A DNA stretch of 64,000 nucleotides from Paenibacillus_AB hodogayensis (GTDB lineage: Bacteria; Bacillota; Bacilli; Paenibacillales; NBRC-103111). The stretch is taken from positions 186,001 through 250,000 of the forward strand of contig NZ_BAAAYO010000002.1 of the NCBI RefSeq assembly GCF_039536325.1, in the 5' to 3' direction. Each line of letters opens with the position of its first letter. Position 1 is the first letter of the stretch. Shown piece by piece: positions 26,399-35,056 of the stretch. The notes below the pieces were generated by a model, which was not told the origin of the DNA, made no database searches, and saw only the letters and a list, made by a program, of their open reading frames with translations. Position numbers and translations under genes: made by a program.

Positions 26399-27849
26399 GA
26401 AAAATGCCAGGCCTTACCTTCTGGACGATGGTCGCCGCAGCAGCCGTTATGGTTTACGTCCTGTTCGTCAAACCGATCGTCGGCATAGCCGACAACGGCG
26501 ACTTTCTGCGGATCATGACATCGGCCGGACTGGACTACCTGGATCCGAACCTTTCTTATGAAGACAAATATTTCGGCAACTTCATCCGCGAGTTCAAGAT
26601 GATCCCGCTCGGAATCGGCGGCTACGCGTCGACGCAGGTGCCTCTTGTCATTATCGCGACCTGGCTGAACAAGCTTACCCACAGCCGGGACGTATTCGAC
26701 ATGCGCTATATGGCTGTCGTTTACGGCATTATGCTGCTGGCCGCCTTCTGGGTCGCTTCCCGCTATCACCGCTCGCTGCCGCTGGCCGGGCGGATCGCGC
26801 TTGCGATTCTGCTTGTCGTCGTATTCGCCGACGTCGGCTACACCGGCTACTTCAATTCGTTGTTCGGGGAGCCAGTTTCGTTCGTCTTCCTGCTGCTGAC
26901 GGTCGCTTTCGCGCTCGCCGCGGCAACCCGGGAGGAGCCGTCGCGCAAGCTGCTGATCGCCTTCTTCGTCTGCGCGATCTTTTTGACCGGCTCCAAGGTG
27001 CAGAACGCGCCAGTCGGCATTTTGATCGCCCTGCTCGGACTGCGTTTTCTCGGCTTGCGCTGGGATACGGCATGGCGGCGTACGGTGATCGGCTTCTCGG
27101 CCTTCCTCGCGCTCGGCTCGCTGGCTATGTACGTATTCGCGCCCAAGCAGCTGAAGGAAATCAACATGTACCAGACGGTGTTCTACGGGGTTATCAAAGA
27201 TTCGCCGACACCGGAAAAGGACCTGGAGGAGCTTGGCGTATCGAAGGAACTGGCCATACTGGCCGGGACGAACTTCTTCACGCCGGACACGCCGATTCCG
27301 CAGCGCGATCCGCGCATGTACGAATCGTTTTACGACCATATGAGTCACGGCAAAATCGCCCTGTTCTACTTGAAGCACCCCGTCCGGCTTATCCATAAGC
27401 TGGAGATCGCGGCGCAGAACGGCATGACGATTCGCCCGTATTACCTGGGCACCTACGAGAAAAGCGAGGGCATGTCTCGAGGAGCGGTTTCCGAAAAATT
27501 CGGATTGTGGAGCGAATGGAAACGGTCGCTGCTGCCGAATTCGCTCTGGTTCCTTCTTCCGTTCTATCTGGTCTACTACGCTGTCTTATGGCTGGAATGG
27601 CGGTACGCGGCATCGCTCGGGGGCCGAATCTATACGGAGACGTTCGCCCTGATCGGGCTCATCGGCCTCGTGTCGTTCCTGATCCCGGTCATCGGGGACG
27701 GCGAAGCCGATCTCAGCAAGCATCTGTTTCTATTCAACGTCTGCTTCGACCTGATGTTCGTTGCCAGCCTGATCTGGATCGTCGCCAAGGTCGCGCTTCT
27801 GTTCGGCGCTCGACGACCAACCTACGTCCGCTACGACGGGCGCTGGTAA
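26395..27849 (+). CDS. Polytopic membrane protein, probable GT-C-type glycosyltransferase
   Basis: 484 residues with about ten hydrophobic segments. The first extracellular loop holds NGDFLR (residues about 34-39), an acidic motif like those used by GT-C enzymes that take sugar from polyprenyl phosphate. A long loop near 250-340 is outside the membrane. As third gene of an operon with gtrB and gtrA it is the likely sugar-transferring enzyme of a cell-surface glycosylation system, as Gtr clusters carry one specific transferase. The family call is inference. A TTG start is chosen because GGCAGGTGA lies 7 bases upstream; an ATG three codons later is too far from it. Confidence 0.7.
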   Translation: MRKMPGLTFWTMVAAAAVMVYVLFVKPIVGIADNGDFLRIMTSAGLDYLDPNLSYEDKYFGNFIREFKMIPLGIGGYASTQVPLVIIATWLNKLTHSRDVFDMRYMAVVYGIMLLAAFWVASRYHRSLPLAGRIALAILLVVVFADVGYTGYFNSLFGEPVSFVFLLLTVAFALAAATREEPSRKLLIAFFVCAIFLTGSKVQNAPVGILIALLGLRFLGLRWDTAWRRTVIGFSAFLALGSLAMYVFAPKQLKEINMYQTVFYGVIKDSPTPEKDLEELGVSKELAILAGTNFFTPDTPIPQRDPRMYESFYDHMSHGKIALFYLKHPVRLIHKLEIAAQNGMTIRPYYLGTYEKSEGMSRGAVSEKFGLWSEWKRSLLPNSLWFLLPFYLVYYAVLWLEWRYAASLGGRIYTETFALIGLIGLVSFLIPVIGDGEADLSKHLFLFNVCFDLMFVASLIWIVAKVALLFGARRPTYVRYDGRW

Positions 27850-27904
27850 CGAGCATAACGTCCGCATTGCCGGGCCGGCAATTACTAGACGCAGCGCGAA
27901 ATAG

Positions 27905-27942
27905 AAGAGCCCGCCTCCGACCGGAGAGCGGGCTTTTCTTTT
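27905..27942 (+). terminator. Terminator of the gtr operon
   Basis: AAGAGCCCGC pairs with GCGGGCTTTT around an inner CTCCG/CGGAG stem, followed by CTTTT. Confidence 0.85.
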
Positions 27943-27968
27943 GAGCCATTAAGCTCCCCTTTTGCTTA

Positions 27969-28631
27969 TTAAGAAAAACCTTTGATTAGATTAGGGATTT
28001 CCGTTAAATCTTCACAAGTCGCATCAGGATAACGACTTGAATGATGTTTACCTTTGAGGATGGTTCGCATCCCGATTTCTTGTGAAGGTATGATATCGGC
28101 ATTTAAGTTATCACCAACAAAAACTGCTCGTTCAGATGAGGAGTTTAAATTTGAAAGTGACAATCGAAATATGGCATGGTCAGGCTTTCTCAAATTTACT
28201 GCTTCTGATATAACAATATCATCGAATAATTCCATAATTCCAAGAGAGATGATTTTATTTCTTTGATAAAATTCCCTACCGTTCGTTATAATACCTAATT
28301 TGTATCCACTTTGCTTTAATGAACGAAGCATCTCATTTAAGCCAGGGAACCCGATGCTGTACTCATGGAAGTTATTATTTAAATCATCCAGTAGTACAGA
28401 ATATAGAGCATTATCGATATTGAAAATATGTATTAACTTTCTATAAACTTCTTCTTTGGGCATTACAATGTTATTGTATTGAGTAAATCTAACGATGAAT
28501 TCACTCTCGTCAGCGATAAAATGATGTAATGAAAATCTTGCATACTGATATTTTGCAAAGTTAATCAATGACTGGTCTTTATCGAGCAAAGTTTGGTCAA
28601 GATCAAATATGACCGTGTCAATTTTCCCCAA
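27969..28631 (-). CDS. HAD-family hydrolase, YjjG/nucleotidase-like
   Basis: 220 residues with all four HAD motifs: FDLDQTLLD (nucleophile and acid/base Asp), IITNGRE (motif II Thr), KPDHAIF (motif III Lys) and VFVGDNLNADI (motif IV acids). It should remove phosphate from a small molecule such as a nucleotide or sugar phosphate. The cap of about 70 residues is helical. Base composition is plainly AT-rich compared with all neighbours, with A/T-ending codons, a sign of recent transfer. A 26-bp segment from inside it recurs 430 bp upstream of its start. There is no clear AGGAGG at the ATG. Confidence 0.85.
   Translation of the reverse strand: MGKIDTVIFDLDQTLLDKDQSLINFAKYQYARFSLHHFIADESEFIVRFTQYNNIVMPKEEVYRKLIHIFNIDNALYSVLLDDLNNNFHEYSIGFPGLNEMLRSLKQSGYKLGIITNGREFYQRNKIISLGIMELFDDIVISEAVNLRKPDHAIFRLSLSNLNSSSERAVFVGDNLNADIIPSQEIGMRTILKGKHHSSRYPDATCEDLTEIPNLIKGFS
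28328..28353. repeat. 26-bp direct repeat, copy inside the HAD gene
   Basis: An exact 26-base match to 28782-28807 in the same orientation; it starts GCATCTCATTTAAGCC. Exact repeats of this length do not arise by chance in such a short span and suggest a duplication or recombination junction. Confidence 0.8.
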
Positions 28632-28722
28632 GTTAATAACCTCCTGCAGCTCGTTTTGCTACTTTCACGCTTTTGTGTAGAATCCAAAATGAGAAGGAAT
28701 CGAATCAAAAGCTTTATAAGGG

Positions 28723-28763
28723 AAAAGAGACATCCAAACTTGGTCAGTTTGAATGTCTCTTTT
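28723..28763. terminator. Strong bidirectional terminator between fsr and the HAD gene
   Basis: An 18-bp stem with one mismatch, AAAAGAGACATCCAAACT paired to AGTTTGAATGTCTCTTTT, with a 5-base loop TGGTC. It lies downstream of the leftward MFS gene and upstream of the leftward HAD gene, so it isolates the two. Confidence 0.85.
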
Positions 28764-28781
28764 AACGTCAATCAAGTGCTT

Positions 28782-28807
28782 GCATCTCATTTAAGCCAGG
28801 GAACCCG
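28782..28807. repeat. 26-bp direct repeat, intergenic copy
   Basis: The second copy of the 26-base segment found in the HAD gene at 28328-28353. It sits at the border where AT-rich sequence returns to GC-rich background, 56 bp from the 3' end of the MFS gene, and so may mark the edge of an inserted segment. Confidence 0.8.
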
Positions 28808-28862
28808 TTATCCGGCCGGAGGGCTGGCTTTCCTTTTGCTTATAGGACGGGACAGACGGCCG

Positions 28863-30083
28863 TCATGCGGGCGCCTTCCGGTCCTTTGGCAGCAGGATGG
28901 CAAGCAGACCGAGCAGCGGCAAATAAGCGCACAGCTTCATCATATAGGCGATGCTTGTCGAGTCGGCAATCCAGCCGAGCACCACTGAGCCGAGGCCGCC
29001 CAATCCGAAGGCAAGGCCGAAGAACAGTCCGGACACGAGACCGACGTTGCCAGGCAGCAGCTCCTGCGCGTAGACGACGATGATCGAGAACGCGGACGAC
29101 AGAACGAACCCGGCGCAGACGCACAGGACGCCCGACCAGAACAGATTGGCATACGGCAGCAAGATGGAGAACGGCGCCGTACCCAAAATCGACAGCCATA
29201 TAATGTTGCGCCGTCCGTACCGGTCGGCCAGCGGGCCGCCGAAAAACGTCCCTGCCGCGGAAGCCGCGAGAAAAGCGAACAAGAACCATTGCGCATGCTC
29301 GACCGTGACCCCGTAGTCGTTAATCAAGTAAAACGAATAGAAGCTGGTGATGCTCGACATGTACACATGCTTCGAGAAGACGAGAAACACGAGAATGACG
29401 ATTGCCCATACCACTTTCGAGCGGGCCAGCGACAACGTGCTTTCCCGCGGCGCGCTGCGCTTGGCTGCGGAGCGTGGCGCAATGTTTTGCCGCTTGTACC
29501 AGCCCGCTACATAGTATTGAATCGCGATGCCGGCGACCGCCACGAAGGCGAACCAGATGACGCCGAACTGTCCTACCTTGACGAACAGAACGGCCGTCAT
29601 GATTGGGCCGAGCGCGCTGCCGATATTGCCGCCGACCTGGAAGATCGATTGGGCCAGCCCTCTCCTGGCACCGGCGGCCAAATACGCGACCCGGGACGAT
29701 TCCGGGTGAAAGACGGCCGAGCCTAGTCCCATCGCAATGACGGACAAGATTATCAGAGCGAAATTCGGCGCAAGCGCCAGACCGACCACCCCGACCAGCG
29801 TAAAACAGACGCCTATCGGCAATATATACGGACGCGGACGGATGTCGGCATACGTGCCGATGATCGGCTGGAGGATTGAGGCGGTCATATTCATGGCGAA
29901 GGCAATGAAGCCGATCTGCTTGTAAGACAGGTCTAACGTATCGCGCAAGATCGGAAACAGCGCGGATACGGTGGACTGCATCGTATCGTTCAGCAGGTGG
30001 ACGATGCTGATGGCGAATAAGATAGGAAATACGGTAGCTGCTGCGACGGATTGGGTCGTCGAGCGTTCGGCGTGTTTCGCCAC
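28863..30083 (-). CDS. fsr: MFS exporter, fosmidomycin-resistance (Fsr) type
   Basis: A 12-helix major facilitator protein of 406 residues. The N-terminal HLLNDTMQSTVSALFPILRD and GSAVFHPESSRVA are hallmarks of the Fsr family, proton-driven exporters that in E. coli confer fosmidomycin resistance. The DRYGRR loop after helix 8 is the MFS motif-A equivalent. The natural substrate here is unknown. I start at GTG 30083, 9 bases after GGGGAG; an ATG at 30092 abuts that site directly. A promoter with an extended -10 lies just upstream, and a strong terminator follows. Confidence 0.85.
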   Translation of the reverse strand: MAKHAERSTTQSVAAATVFPILFAISIVHLLNDTMQSTVSALFPILRDTLDLSYKQIGFIAFAMNMTASILQPIIGTYADIRPRPYILPIGVCFTLVGVVGLALAPNFALIILSVIAMGLGSAVFHPESSRVAYLAAGARRGLAQSIFQVGGNIGSALGPIMTAVLFVKVGQFGVIWFAFVAVAGIAIQYYVAGWYKRQNIAPRSAAKRSAPRESTLSLARSKVVWAIVILVFLVFSKHVYMSSITSFYSFYLINDYGVTVEHAQWFLFAFLAASAAGTFFGGPLADRYGRRNIIWLSILGTAPFSILLPYANLFWSGVLCVCAGFVLSSAFSIIVVYAQELLPGNVGLVSGLFFGLAFGLGGLGSVVLGWIADSTSIAYMMKLCAYLPLLGLLAILLPKDRKAPA

Positions 30084-30118
30084 AATGGTCATCTCCCCGA
30101 GAAGTTGAATATTTGGCG

Positions 30119-30149
30119 ATTATAGCATGACAGGAGGGCGAAACGTCAA
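30119..30149 (-). promoter_or_regulatory. Promoter of the fsr-like gene
   Basis: On the minus strand: TTGACG, a 19-base spacer, then TGC-TATAAT, an extended -10. The spacer is slightly long but the extended -10 compensates. Confidence 0.65.
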
Positions 30150-30250
30150 TACCCTTTCGGCAAATTTACTCGATCTATAAGATTGGTCATGTTCGACGGA
30201 GCCCCTCACTCGATCGCTCCGCCCGTTCTGGGCCATACGGAGTCAAGCGC

Positions 30251-30290
30251 AAAAAGCCGCTTCTTCCTTTTAGGAAGAAACGGCCTTTTC
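30251..30290 (-). terminator. Terminator of yjfB
   Basis: A 13-bp stem with one mismatch, GCCGTTTCTTCCT / AGGAAGAAGCGGC on the minus strand, loop AAA, followed by TTTTTGCG. Confidence 0.85.
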
Positions 30291-30307
30291 GCGAGGGGCC
30301 GGCCCTA

Positions 30308-30490
30308 TTACACGCGAATGTCGATCTTGCTCCCGGCCTGCGGAGGGGCGCTTTGCTGCAACATTTGCACCATTTGCGCCCCTTGCGCTTCGGCGGACTG
30401 CTTCACCTTGCTCAGCATCTGAATGCCGACCGCAAGCGGCAGGTCGCTCTTGCTGAACTGCGAGTACGCCGAGTTTAACGATACGCTCAT
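30308..30490 (-). CDS. yjfB: YjfB-family small putative motility protein
   Basis: A 60-residue soluble protein, MSVSLNSAYSQFSKSDLPLA at the start, VQMLQQSAPPQAGSKIDIRV at the end. The length, the helical QxxxMLQ region and the closing PxxGxxIDIxV match the YjfB family, which is annotated as putative motility protein in bacilli without proven function. I use the second of two adjacent ATGs, 7 bases after AGGAGG. It is monocistronic with a strong terminator. If a motility link holds, it fits with the cyclic-di-GMP control elsewhere in this window. Confidence 0.8.
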   Translation of the reverse strand: MSVSLNSAYSQFSKSDLPLAVGIQMLSKVKQSAEAQGAQMVQMLQQSAPPQAGSKIDIRV

Positions 30491-30592
30491 CATGAATCCT
30501 CCTGTCGGAAGTAGGCTGTCCGTTCTTCCCGATCATACCATGCGGGCCGCCGCGCGGACAACAGACCGTCCACGAAGCGGGCGGGATGCGGC

Positions 30593-31774
30593 CTATGTCC
30601 GCTCTTCAAGCGCGCGTCTGGCCAGGGAGGTCAATACAGCATCGTCCATCGGCGGATTATGCAGCCCGGCCCGGACGTCGCGGTACATCCGCTCAAGCGG
30701 CAGCTTGCGCGATAAGCTCGCGCCCCCGACGATCCGCATCGCGCCGTCCACGATTTTCAAAGCGGCGTTCACGACAACGTATTTCGCCAGTCCCAGCTCA
30801 TGCTTCAGCGCCGGTCGTTCGGCTGCGGGCGAAGCGTCCCAGCGGTCGGCAACGGCGTACAGCAGCGTGCGTGCCGTCAGCAGCTCGGCCTCGATCAGCC
30901 CGATTTGCTGCCGAATGTGGGGCAGCTCGGCGATCGGCTCCGTCAAGCTGTTCGGCTTGTACCGGCTCGCGAATTGCAGAGCGAAATCGCGAGCCGCCCA
31001 GGCGATGCCGATGTAGCAGGCGGGAATGTGCAGCATCCAGCCGCTGTCGTCCTGCCGTTTCCCTGCCCATGCCGCTCTTTCGCTCAGGCAATGGTCGGCG
31101 GGGACGAATACGTCGTCCAATAGGACGTCGTGGCTGCCGGTCGCCCTCATGCCGATCGTATCCCACGTTTCTTCGATCGAGACGCCGGGACCTTTATGAA
31201 CGAGAAATTCTCCCGTCTTATCCTCTCCGGCGATTCCCGCCTTGACCGTAAATTGATTCAGGATCGGACTGAGCGTGCTGTACGTTTTCCGGCCGCGAAT
31301 GCGCCAGCCTCCCGGCACCCGCGTCGCCGTCGTCTCCGGCTTGCCGCCCCGGCTGGGGCTGCCGGTTGCCGGCTCGCTCGCGAAGCTGTTGATCATGGCA
31401 CCGCCCGCGACCACTTCGCGGCAAAACGCCGCGAACAGCGTCTCCGGCCACGCTCGGGTACCGCGCAGCTGCAGCACCGTTCCGACATGCCAGCCGACGG
31501 CCAAAGCGGTCGAGCCGTCTCCACGCGCCAGCCGTTCCTGGCCGAGCACCATTTCGTGCAGCGTAGCCTCGTCACCGCCGTATTCACGCGGAACGGTCAG
31601 CTTCAAATAGCCGGCTTCCCGTAAGTCGGCGAAATTATCGAACGGAAACGAGGCTTCCGCATCGTGCCGCTGCGCCCTCTCGGCGAATACGGCCGCCAGC
31701 CGGTCGCACTTGGCGGCAAGCGCCGCCTCCCTTTCGTTGCGTATCGCGAAATCCGGCAATCGTTGTTCGGTCAT
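30593..31774 (-). CDS. Acyl-CoA dehydrogenase family flavoprotein
   Basis: 393 residues with the acyl-CoA dehydrogenase layout: helical N-terminal domain with LTVPREYGGDEATLHE, a middle beta domain (SFASEPATGSP, then RIRGRKTYSTLSP and TIGMRATGSHDVLLDDVFVP), and a helical C-terminal domain ending IVGGASLSRKLPLERMYRDV. FAD binding is expected. I do not see a clear catalytic Glu, so it may belong to the monooxygenase-like branch (DszC or hydroxylase type) rather than true beta-oxidation. It is a lone gene with no CoA ligase or electron-transfer partner beside it. Confidence 0.82.
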   Translation of the reverse strand: MTEQRLPDFAIRNEREAALAAKCDRLAAVFAERAQRHDAEASFPFDNFADLREAGYLKLTVPREYGGDEATLHEMVLGQERLARGDGSTALAVGWHVGTVLQLRGTRAWPETLFAAFCREVVAGGAMINSFASEPATGSPSRGGKPETTATRVPGGWRIRGRKTYSTLSPILNQFTVKAGIAGEDKTGEFLVHKGPGVSIEETWDTIGMRATGSHDVLLDDVFVPADHCLSERAAWAGKRQDDSGWMLHIPACYIGIAWAARDFALQFASRYKPNSLTEPIAELPHIRQQIGLIEAELLTARTLLYAVADRWDASPAAERPALKHELGLAKYVVVNAALKIVDGAMRIVGGASLSRKLPLERMYRDVRAGLHNPPMDDAVLTSLARRALEERT

Positions 31775-32062
31775 ATGTTTATGCGACCTCCTTTCCGCCC
31801 ATACTTATCGGAGTGCCAGGCATTGTTCTGTTTCATTATACACCCGAACGCTCGATGGAAGCATCCGGACCGTCCGGCGTTCGCCGTTAAGCCGACTCTG
31901 TGTCACGACGCGTTCTGCGCCACAGGCTGTTCCGTTGACACCCGATTCCATCAATGGTATGGTGAACGTGAACAGGCATTCCGCTATATGGCGGGGTGCC
32001 TCGTTGTATTTTTCATCCATTTTTACATTTAATGTAATAATCCAAGGAGGTGCAGCTGCGTC
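31775..32062. promoter_or_regulatory. Divergent promoter region, acyl-CoA dehydrogenase / cse60
   Basis: On the minus strand a TATAAT (31835-31840) lies about 60 bases before the dehydrogenase start, with only a weak -35 (TGCTTC, 17 bases upstream). On the plus strand GTATTTT, 13 bases, CATTTAAT just ahead of cse60 resembles a sporulation sigma-E promoter. No reading frame is supported between them. Confidence 0.4.
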
Positions 32063-32254
32063 ATGATTCAAGTCAAAGAGTTTGTCGATACGGATTCTTC
32101 GTATGCCGAGAAAAAAGCGAATGAATTTCTGGCAACCCTGAATGACGACCAGGTCATCAACATTTGTTACGGATCGATCATGAAAGCGAATGCTTCGGGT
32201 GCGGCGAATCAAAGAAGTACCATATTAGTCGTGTATAAATACGCAGAAACGTAG
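32063..32254 (+). CDS. cse60: Cse60-family sporulation protein
   Basis: 63 residues, MIQVKEFVDTDSSYAEKKAN... ending ILVVYKYAET, matching the Spore Cse60 family in length, in the opening strand followed by a helix, and in the central YGSI. In Bacillus subtilis cse60 is a mother-cell gene controlled by sigma-E; its job is unknown. AAGGAGG lies 12 bases before the ATG, and a possible sigma-E promoter precedes it. It supports the view that the host forms endospores. Confidence 0.8.
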   Translation: MIQVKEFVDTDSSYAEKKANEFLATLNDDQVINICYGSIMKANASGAANQRSTILVVYKYAET

Positions 32255-32356
32255 CCCCCGCGGGACGTACTCCAATAAGCGGCACTTTCACATCGACGGC
32301 TGCGTTCTTTTACAGAGCGGTTCTCTTTACTCGACATATGTACGATCGAAAGACCG

Positions 32357-32390
32357 AAAAGCCCGCTTCCTGCAGAGGAAGTCGGGCTTC
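32357..32390. terminator. Bidirectional terminator between cse60 and the FGE gene
   Basis: AAGCCCG-CTTCCT pairs with AGGAAG-T-CGGGCTT around GCAG. T-rich flanks on the minus side (TTTTCGG) make it strongest for the leftward gene. Confidence 0.75.
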
Positions 32391-32435
32391 GTTCCGTCAA
32401 CCGGCATTGCCGCAACATACGGTAAAGAATCGGCT

Positions 32436-33440
32436 TCAAACGTCCGCCGCGCAGCGGAAGCCGATATTGCCTGCGGAGCTGTCCGGCGTATTCGAGCTGC
32501 GGGCGGCCACGCGATAGCGGTTGCAGTACGACTTGTGGCACAGGTAGGAGCCTCCGCGCATGCTGCGCCGCTCGCCTTTGGCCGGGCCCTGCGGGTTGTC
32601 GGACGGCCCGTCCGTATAGGCGGTACGGCTGAACCAGTCGCCCACCCACTCCCAGACGTTGCCCGACACGTTGTATAAGCCGAAGCCGTTCGGCTCGAAC
32701 GAACGCGCCGGAGCGGTGCCAGCGTAGCCGTCCCGCTGCGTGTTGTGGTCGGGAAACGTCCCCTGCCAAATGTTGCACATATGCTTGCCGTCCGGCGTCA
32801 GCTCGTCGCCCCAAGGGTACGTCTTCTGCTCCAGCCCCCCGCGTGCCGCATATTCCCATTCCGCTTCGGTTGGCAGACGCTTGCCCGCCCACCGGCAATA
32901 GGCGACCGCATCGTTCCAGGTGACGTGCACGACCGGATGATCCATCCGTTCGTCTATCGACGAGCCCGGCCCTTCCGGCTGAAACCAGAAGGCTCCCTTG
33001 ACCCCCAACCACCACGGCGTCCCCTGCACCCTGCCCATCAGATGCGGCGTCTGGCGCGGCGTCAAAAACATCTCGAATACGTATGACCAGCCGAACTTCT
33101 CCGCTTCCGTCCGGTAGTTTCGGGCATTGACGAATTCGGCGAACTGGCGGTTCGTAACCGTACACGCATCAATCCGGTACGGAGACAGCCGAACTTCGCG
33201 TACCGGACCTTCGCCGTCCGCCGGGAAACCGTCCTTGGAGCTGCCGTTGCCCATACGGAAAACGCCGCCGGGCAAATAGATCATCCCCTCCGGAGCCGGG
33301 TTTGCCGCCTCCGGTGCGATTACGCCATGAGTTGTGGCCGGCTCCTCAATTTTCGCTAAGCTGTCAAGGCCCGTAGAAGCCGGCAAGCCGTTCCGGCCGG
33401 CCGAGCAGCAGGAGCCGCCGGGCCGTTGCTCTTCTGTCAC
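32436..33440 (-). CDS. Formylglycine-generating enzyme (SUMF1/FGE family)
   Basis: 334 residues. The FGE-sulfatase fold shows MIYLPGGVFRMGN at the start, HPVVHVTWNDAVAYCRWAGK, RLPTEAEWEYAARGG, GNVWEWVGDW and the C-terminal RGGSYLCHKSYCNRYRVAAR. That last segment keeps both Cys residues five apart that carry out oxygen activation in true FGE, unlike ergothioneine-type relatives. FGE converts a Cys in CxPxR of type I sulfatases to formylglycine. No sulfatase gene is in the window. The GTG at 33440 has GAGGGG 8 bases upstream and is preferred over an ATG eight codons earlier. The Cys-rich N-terminus (SCCSAG) is unusual. Confidence 0.88.
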   Translation of the reverse strand: MTEEQRPGGSCCSAGRNGLPASTGLDSLAKIEEPATTHGVIAPEAANPAPEGMIYLPGGVFRMGNGSSKDGFPADGEGPVREVRLSPYRIDACTVTNRQFAEFVNARNYRTEAEKFGWSYVFEMFLTPRQTPHLMGRVQGTPWWLGVKGAFWFQPEGPGSSIDERMDHPVVHVTWNDAVAYCRWAGKRLPTEAEWEYAARGGLEQKTYPWGDELTPDGKHMCNIWQGTFPDHNTQRDGYAGTAPARSFEPNGFGLYNVSGNVWEWVGDWFSRTAYTDGPSDNPQGPAKGERRSMRGGSYLCHKSYCNRYRVAARSSNTPDSSAGNIGFRCAADV

Positions 33441-33818
33441 AGTCCATCCCCTCTTCCGCTCCATGGTACAAAACCAGAGCCGTGGCCGCCTTTCTCCAAG
33501 CGGGATTGCGGCGTTGCAAGAAACAACCGACAACCCCAAGATTGGGGCATAGGCTCCGACTTCGACGCAAATGCGCACTTGCGTCCATTTTATCTATGCT
33601 GAATCAAAGAAACAACCTAAATATGCGGAAAGCTCTATTTCGCGACTTCCCGTTCCCCGTTTCGATACATTCGCTAGGCATGCCCAGACCCCTTGTTTCC
33701 ACTCCTTATATCCGTTAAATGGGGACCGTAGTATGATGAACGGGGAAGAAATTTTCTTTAAAATGATAGATATCTTACCCCCCAGGGAAGCAGCCTTTTG
33801 ATTAGGGAAGGAGAATAA
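33441..33818. other. Intergenic gap, no supported gene
   Basis: Between the divergent FGE and leucine-rich-repeat genes. A short reading frame, MMNGEEIFFKMIDILPPREA plus two residues, ends 15 bp before the LRR start but lacks a convincing ribosome site. No riboswitch or repeat was recognised. Confidence 0.5.
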
Positions 33819-35042
33819 GTGACGGATATTACCCAGAATTTCATAGATGAACAGTTCCGGGCATTCATTCTGGACAACTATTGCAATAGACGAGATTCGA
33901 TTCAGTCGGCCGATGTGGAAGGAATCGTCGTTTTACAGCTCTCGCACAAGAAATTCACAAGTTTAGAAGGACTTGAGCATTTCGCCTCCTTGGAGCAATT
34001 GGATTGTGCGTACAATCAATTGAAAGAGTTGGATATCAGCCGCAATACAAGACTGGTTGCTCTGGAATGCTCGGGAAATCAATTGACCTCTCTGGATACG
34101 AGCCGCAACCCTTTTTTAAAGCGGCTGATCTGCAATACGAATGAGATGCATGCAATGGATTTGGCGGCTAATACAGCGCTGGAAACGTTAGACTGCGGGT
34201 CAAACCGTATACGGACGCTGGATGTAAGCAAGAACGAACGGCTTGTAGAGCTGGTTTGCAATTGGAACATCATTTCCACGCTTGATTTGGAACATAACCG
34301 TCACTTGCGCAAGCTCAGCTGCGGCTACAATGCGTTGTTTGTTTTGGAGCTGAACAATAACACGGAGCTGGAGTATCTCGATTGCGGCAATAATTACTTG
34401 GTTGGCCTGCAGATTGCGCGCTGCGGGAAATTAATCGAGCTACGATGCAACAACAACCATCTTACCCAGTTGGATGTGAATGGCAACCCGGCCTTGCAAA
34501 GCTTACGATGCTTCAACAATCATTTGTCCAGTCTTACGTTAAATCACCCGCATTTGGTTGAGATTTACTGCTCGGAAAATAAAATAGCTGCCTTGGAAAC
34601 GAGTCTTCTTCCCAAGCTGGAGCGGTTGGATTATGCCAACAACCTCATTCGGGAGCCGGATCATACGGTTCGAAGCGTCGGAACTTTTCAATACGATGTG
34701 TCGCTGTCGGATTACAAAGCGGTATTCCCGTTTAAGGAAACCGAGCTTTCTGTTACGGTCCATGTAGCGACAAAAGAAGCGATGAAGCGTTTGTCTCCGC
34801 TCATTAAGAAGTCTTGGGAACGTATGGATGCGTTGCAGGAACAGGCGCTTCGGTTCATTGCCGAGCAGCATCCCGAGGAGCGGGTAGAAGAGCTCGTGTG
34901 CAGCGAGCTCATGTTTGAAGAGGACGGGACGGTTCGTATCGGCTATGATGCCGGGGATACCCCAGCAGGACGACTCTATATCTTTGTCGTGTTTAATCGC
35001 AAGCTTGTCATGGATCGAACGCTGGTGTATGAGACGTATTGA
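33819..35042 (+). CDS. Leucine-rich-repeat protein with Cys-rich LDCxxN repeats
   Basis: 407 residues without a signal peptide or membrane segment. From about residue 45 to 280 there are ten to eleven 21-residue leucine-rich repeats of the pattern L-x-x-L-D-C-x-x-N-x-L (LEQLDCAYNQLKELDISRN, LETLDCGSNRIRTLDVSKN and so on), forming a solenoid for protein binding. A C-terminal domain of about 120 residues, FQYDVSLSDYKAVFPFKETE onward, is unassigned. A GTG start at 33819 follows GAAGGAGA. Base composition is lower in GC than the neighbours. A coding-like remnant follows directly in another frame, so the gene may once have been longer or had a partner. Confidence 0.8.
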   Translation: MTDITQNFIDEQFRAFILDNYCNRRDSIQSADVEGIVVLQLSHKKFTSLEGLEHFASLEQLDCAYNQLKELDISRNTRLVALECSGNQLTSLDTSRNPFLKRLICNTNEMHAMDLAANTALETLDCGSNRIRTLDVSKNERLVELVCNWNIISTLDLEHNRHLRKLSCGYNALFVLELNNNTELEYLDCGNNYLVGLQIARCGKLIELRCNNNHLTQLDVNGNPALQSLRCFNNHLSSLTLNHPHLVEIYCSENKIAALETSLLPKLERLDYANNLIREPDHTVRSVGTFQYDVSLSDYKAVFPFKETELSVTVHVATKEAMKRLSPLIKKSWERMDALQEQALRFIAEQHPEERVEELVCSELMFEEDGTVRIGYDAGDTPAGRLYIFVVFNRKLVMDRTLVYETY

Positions 35043-35056
35043 ATGGATCGGGCTAG

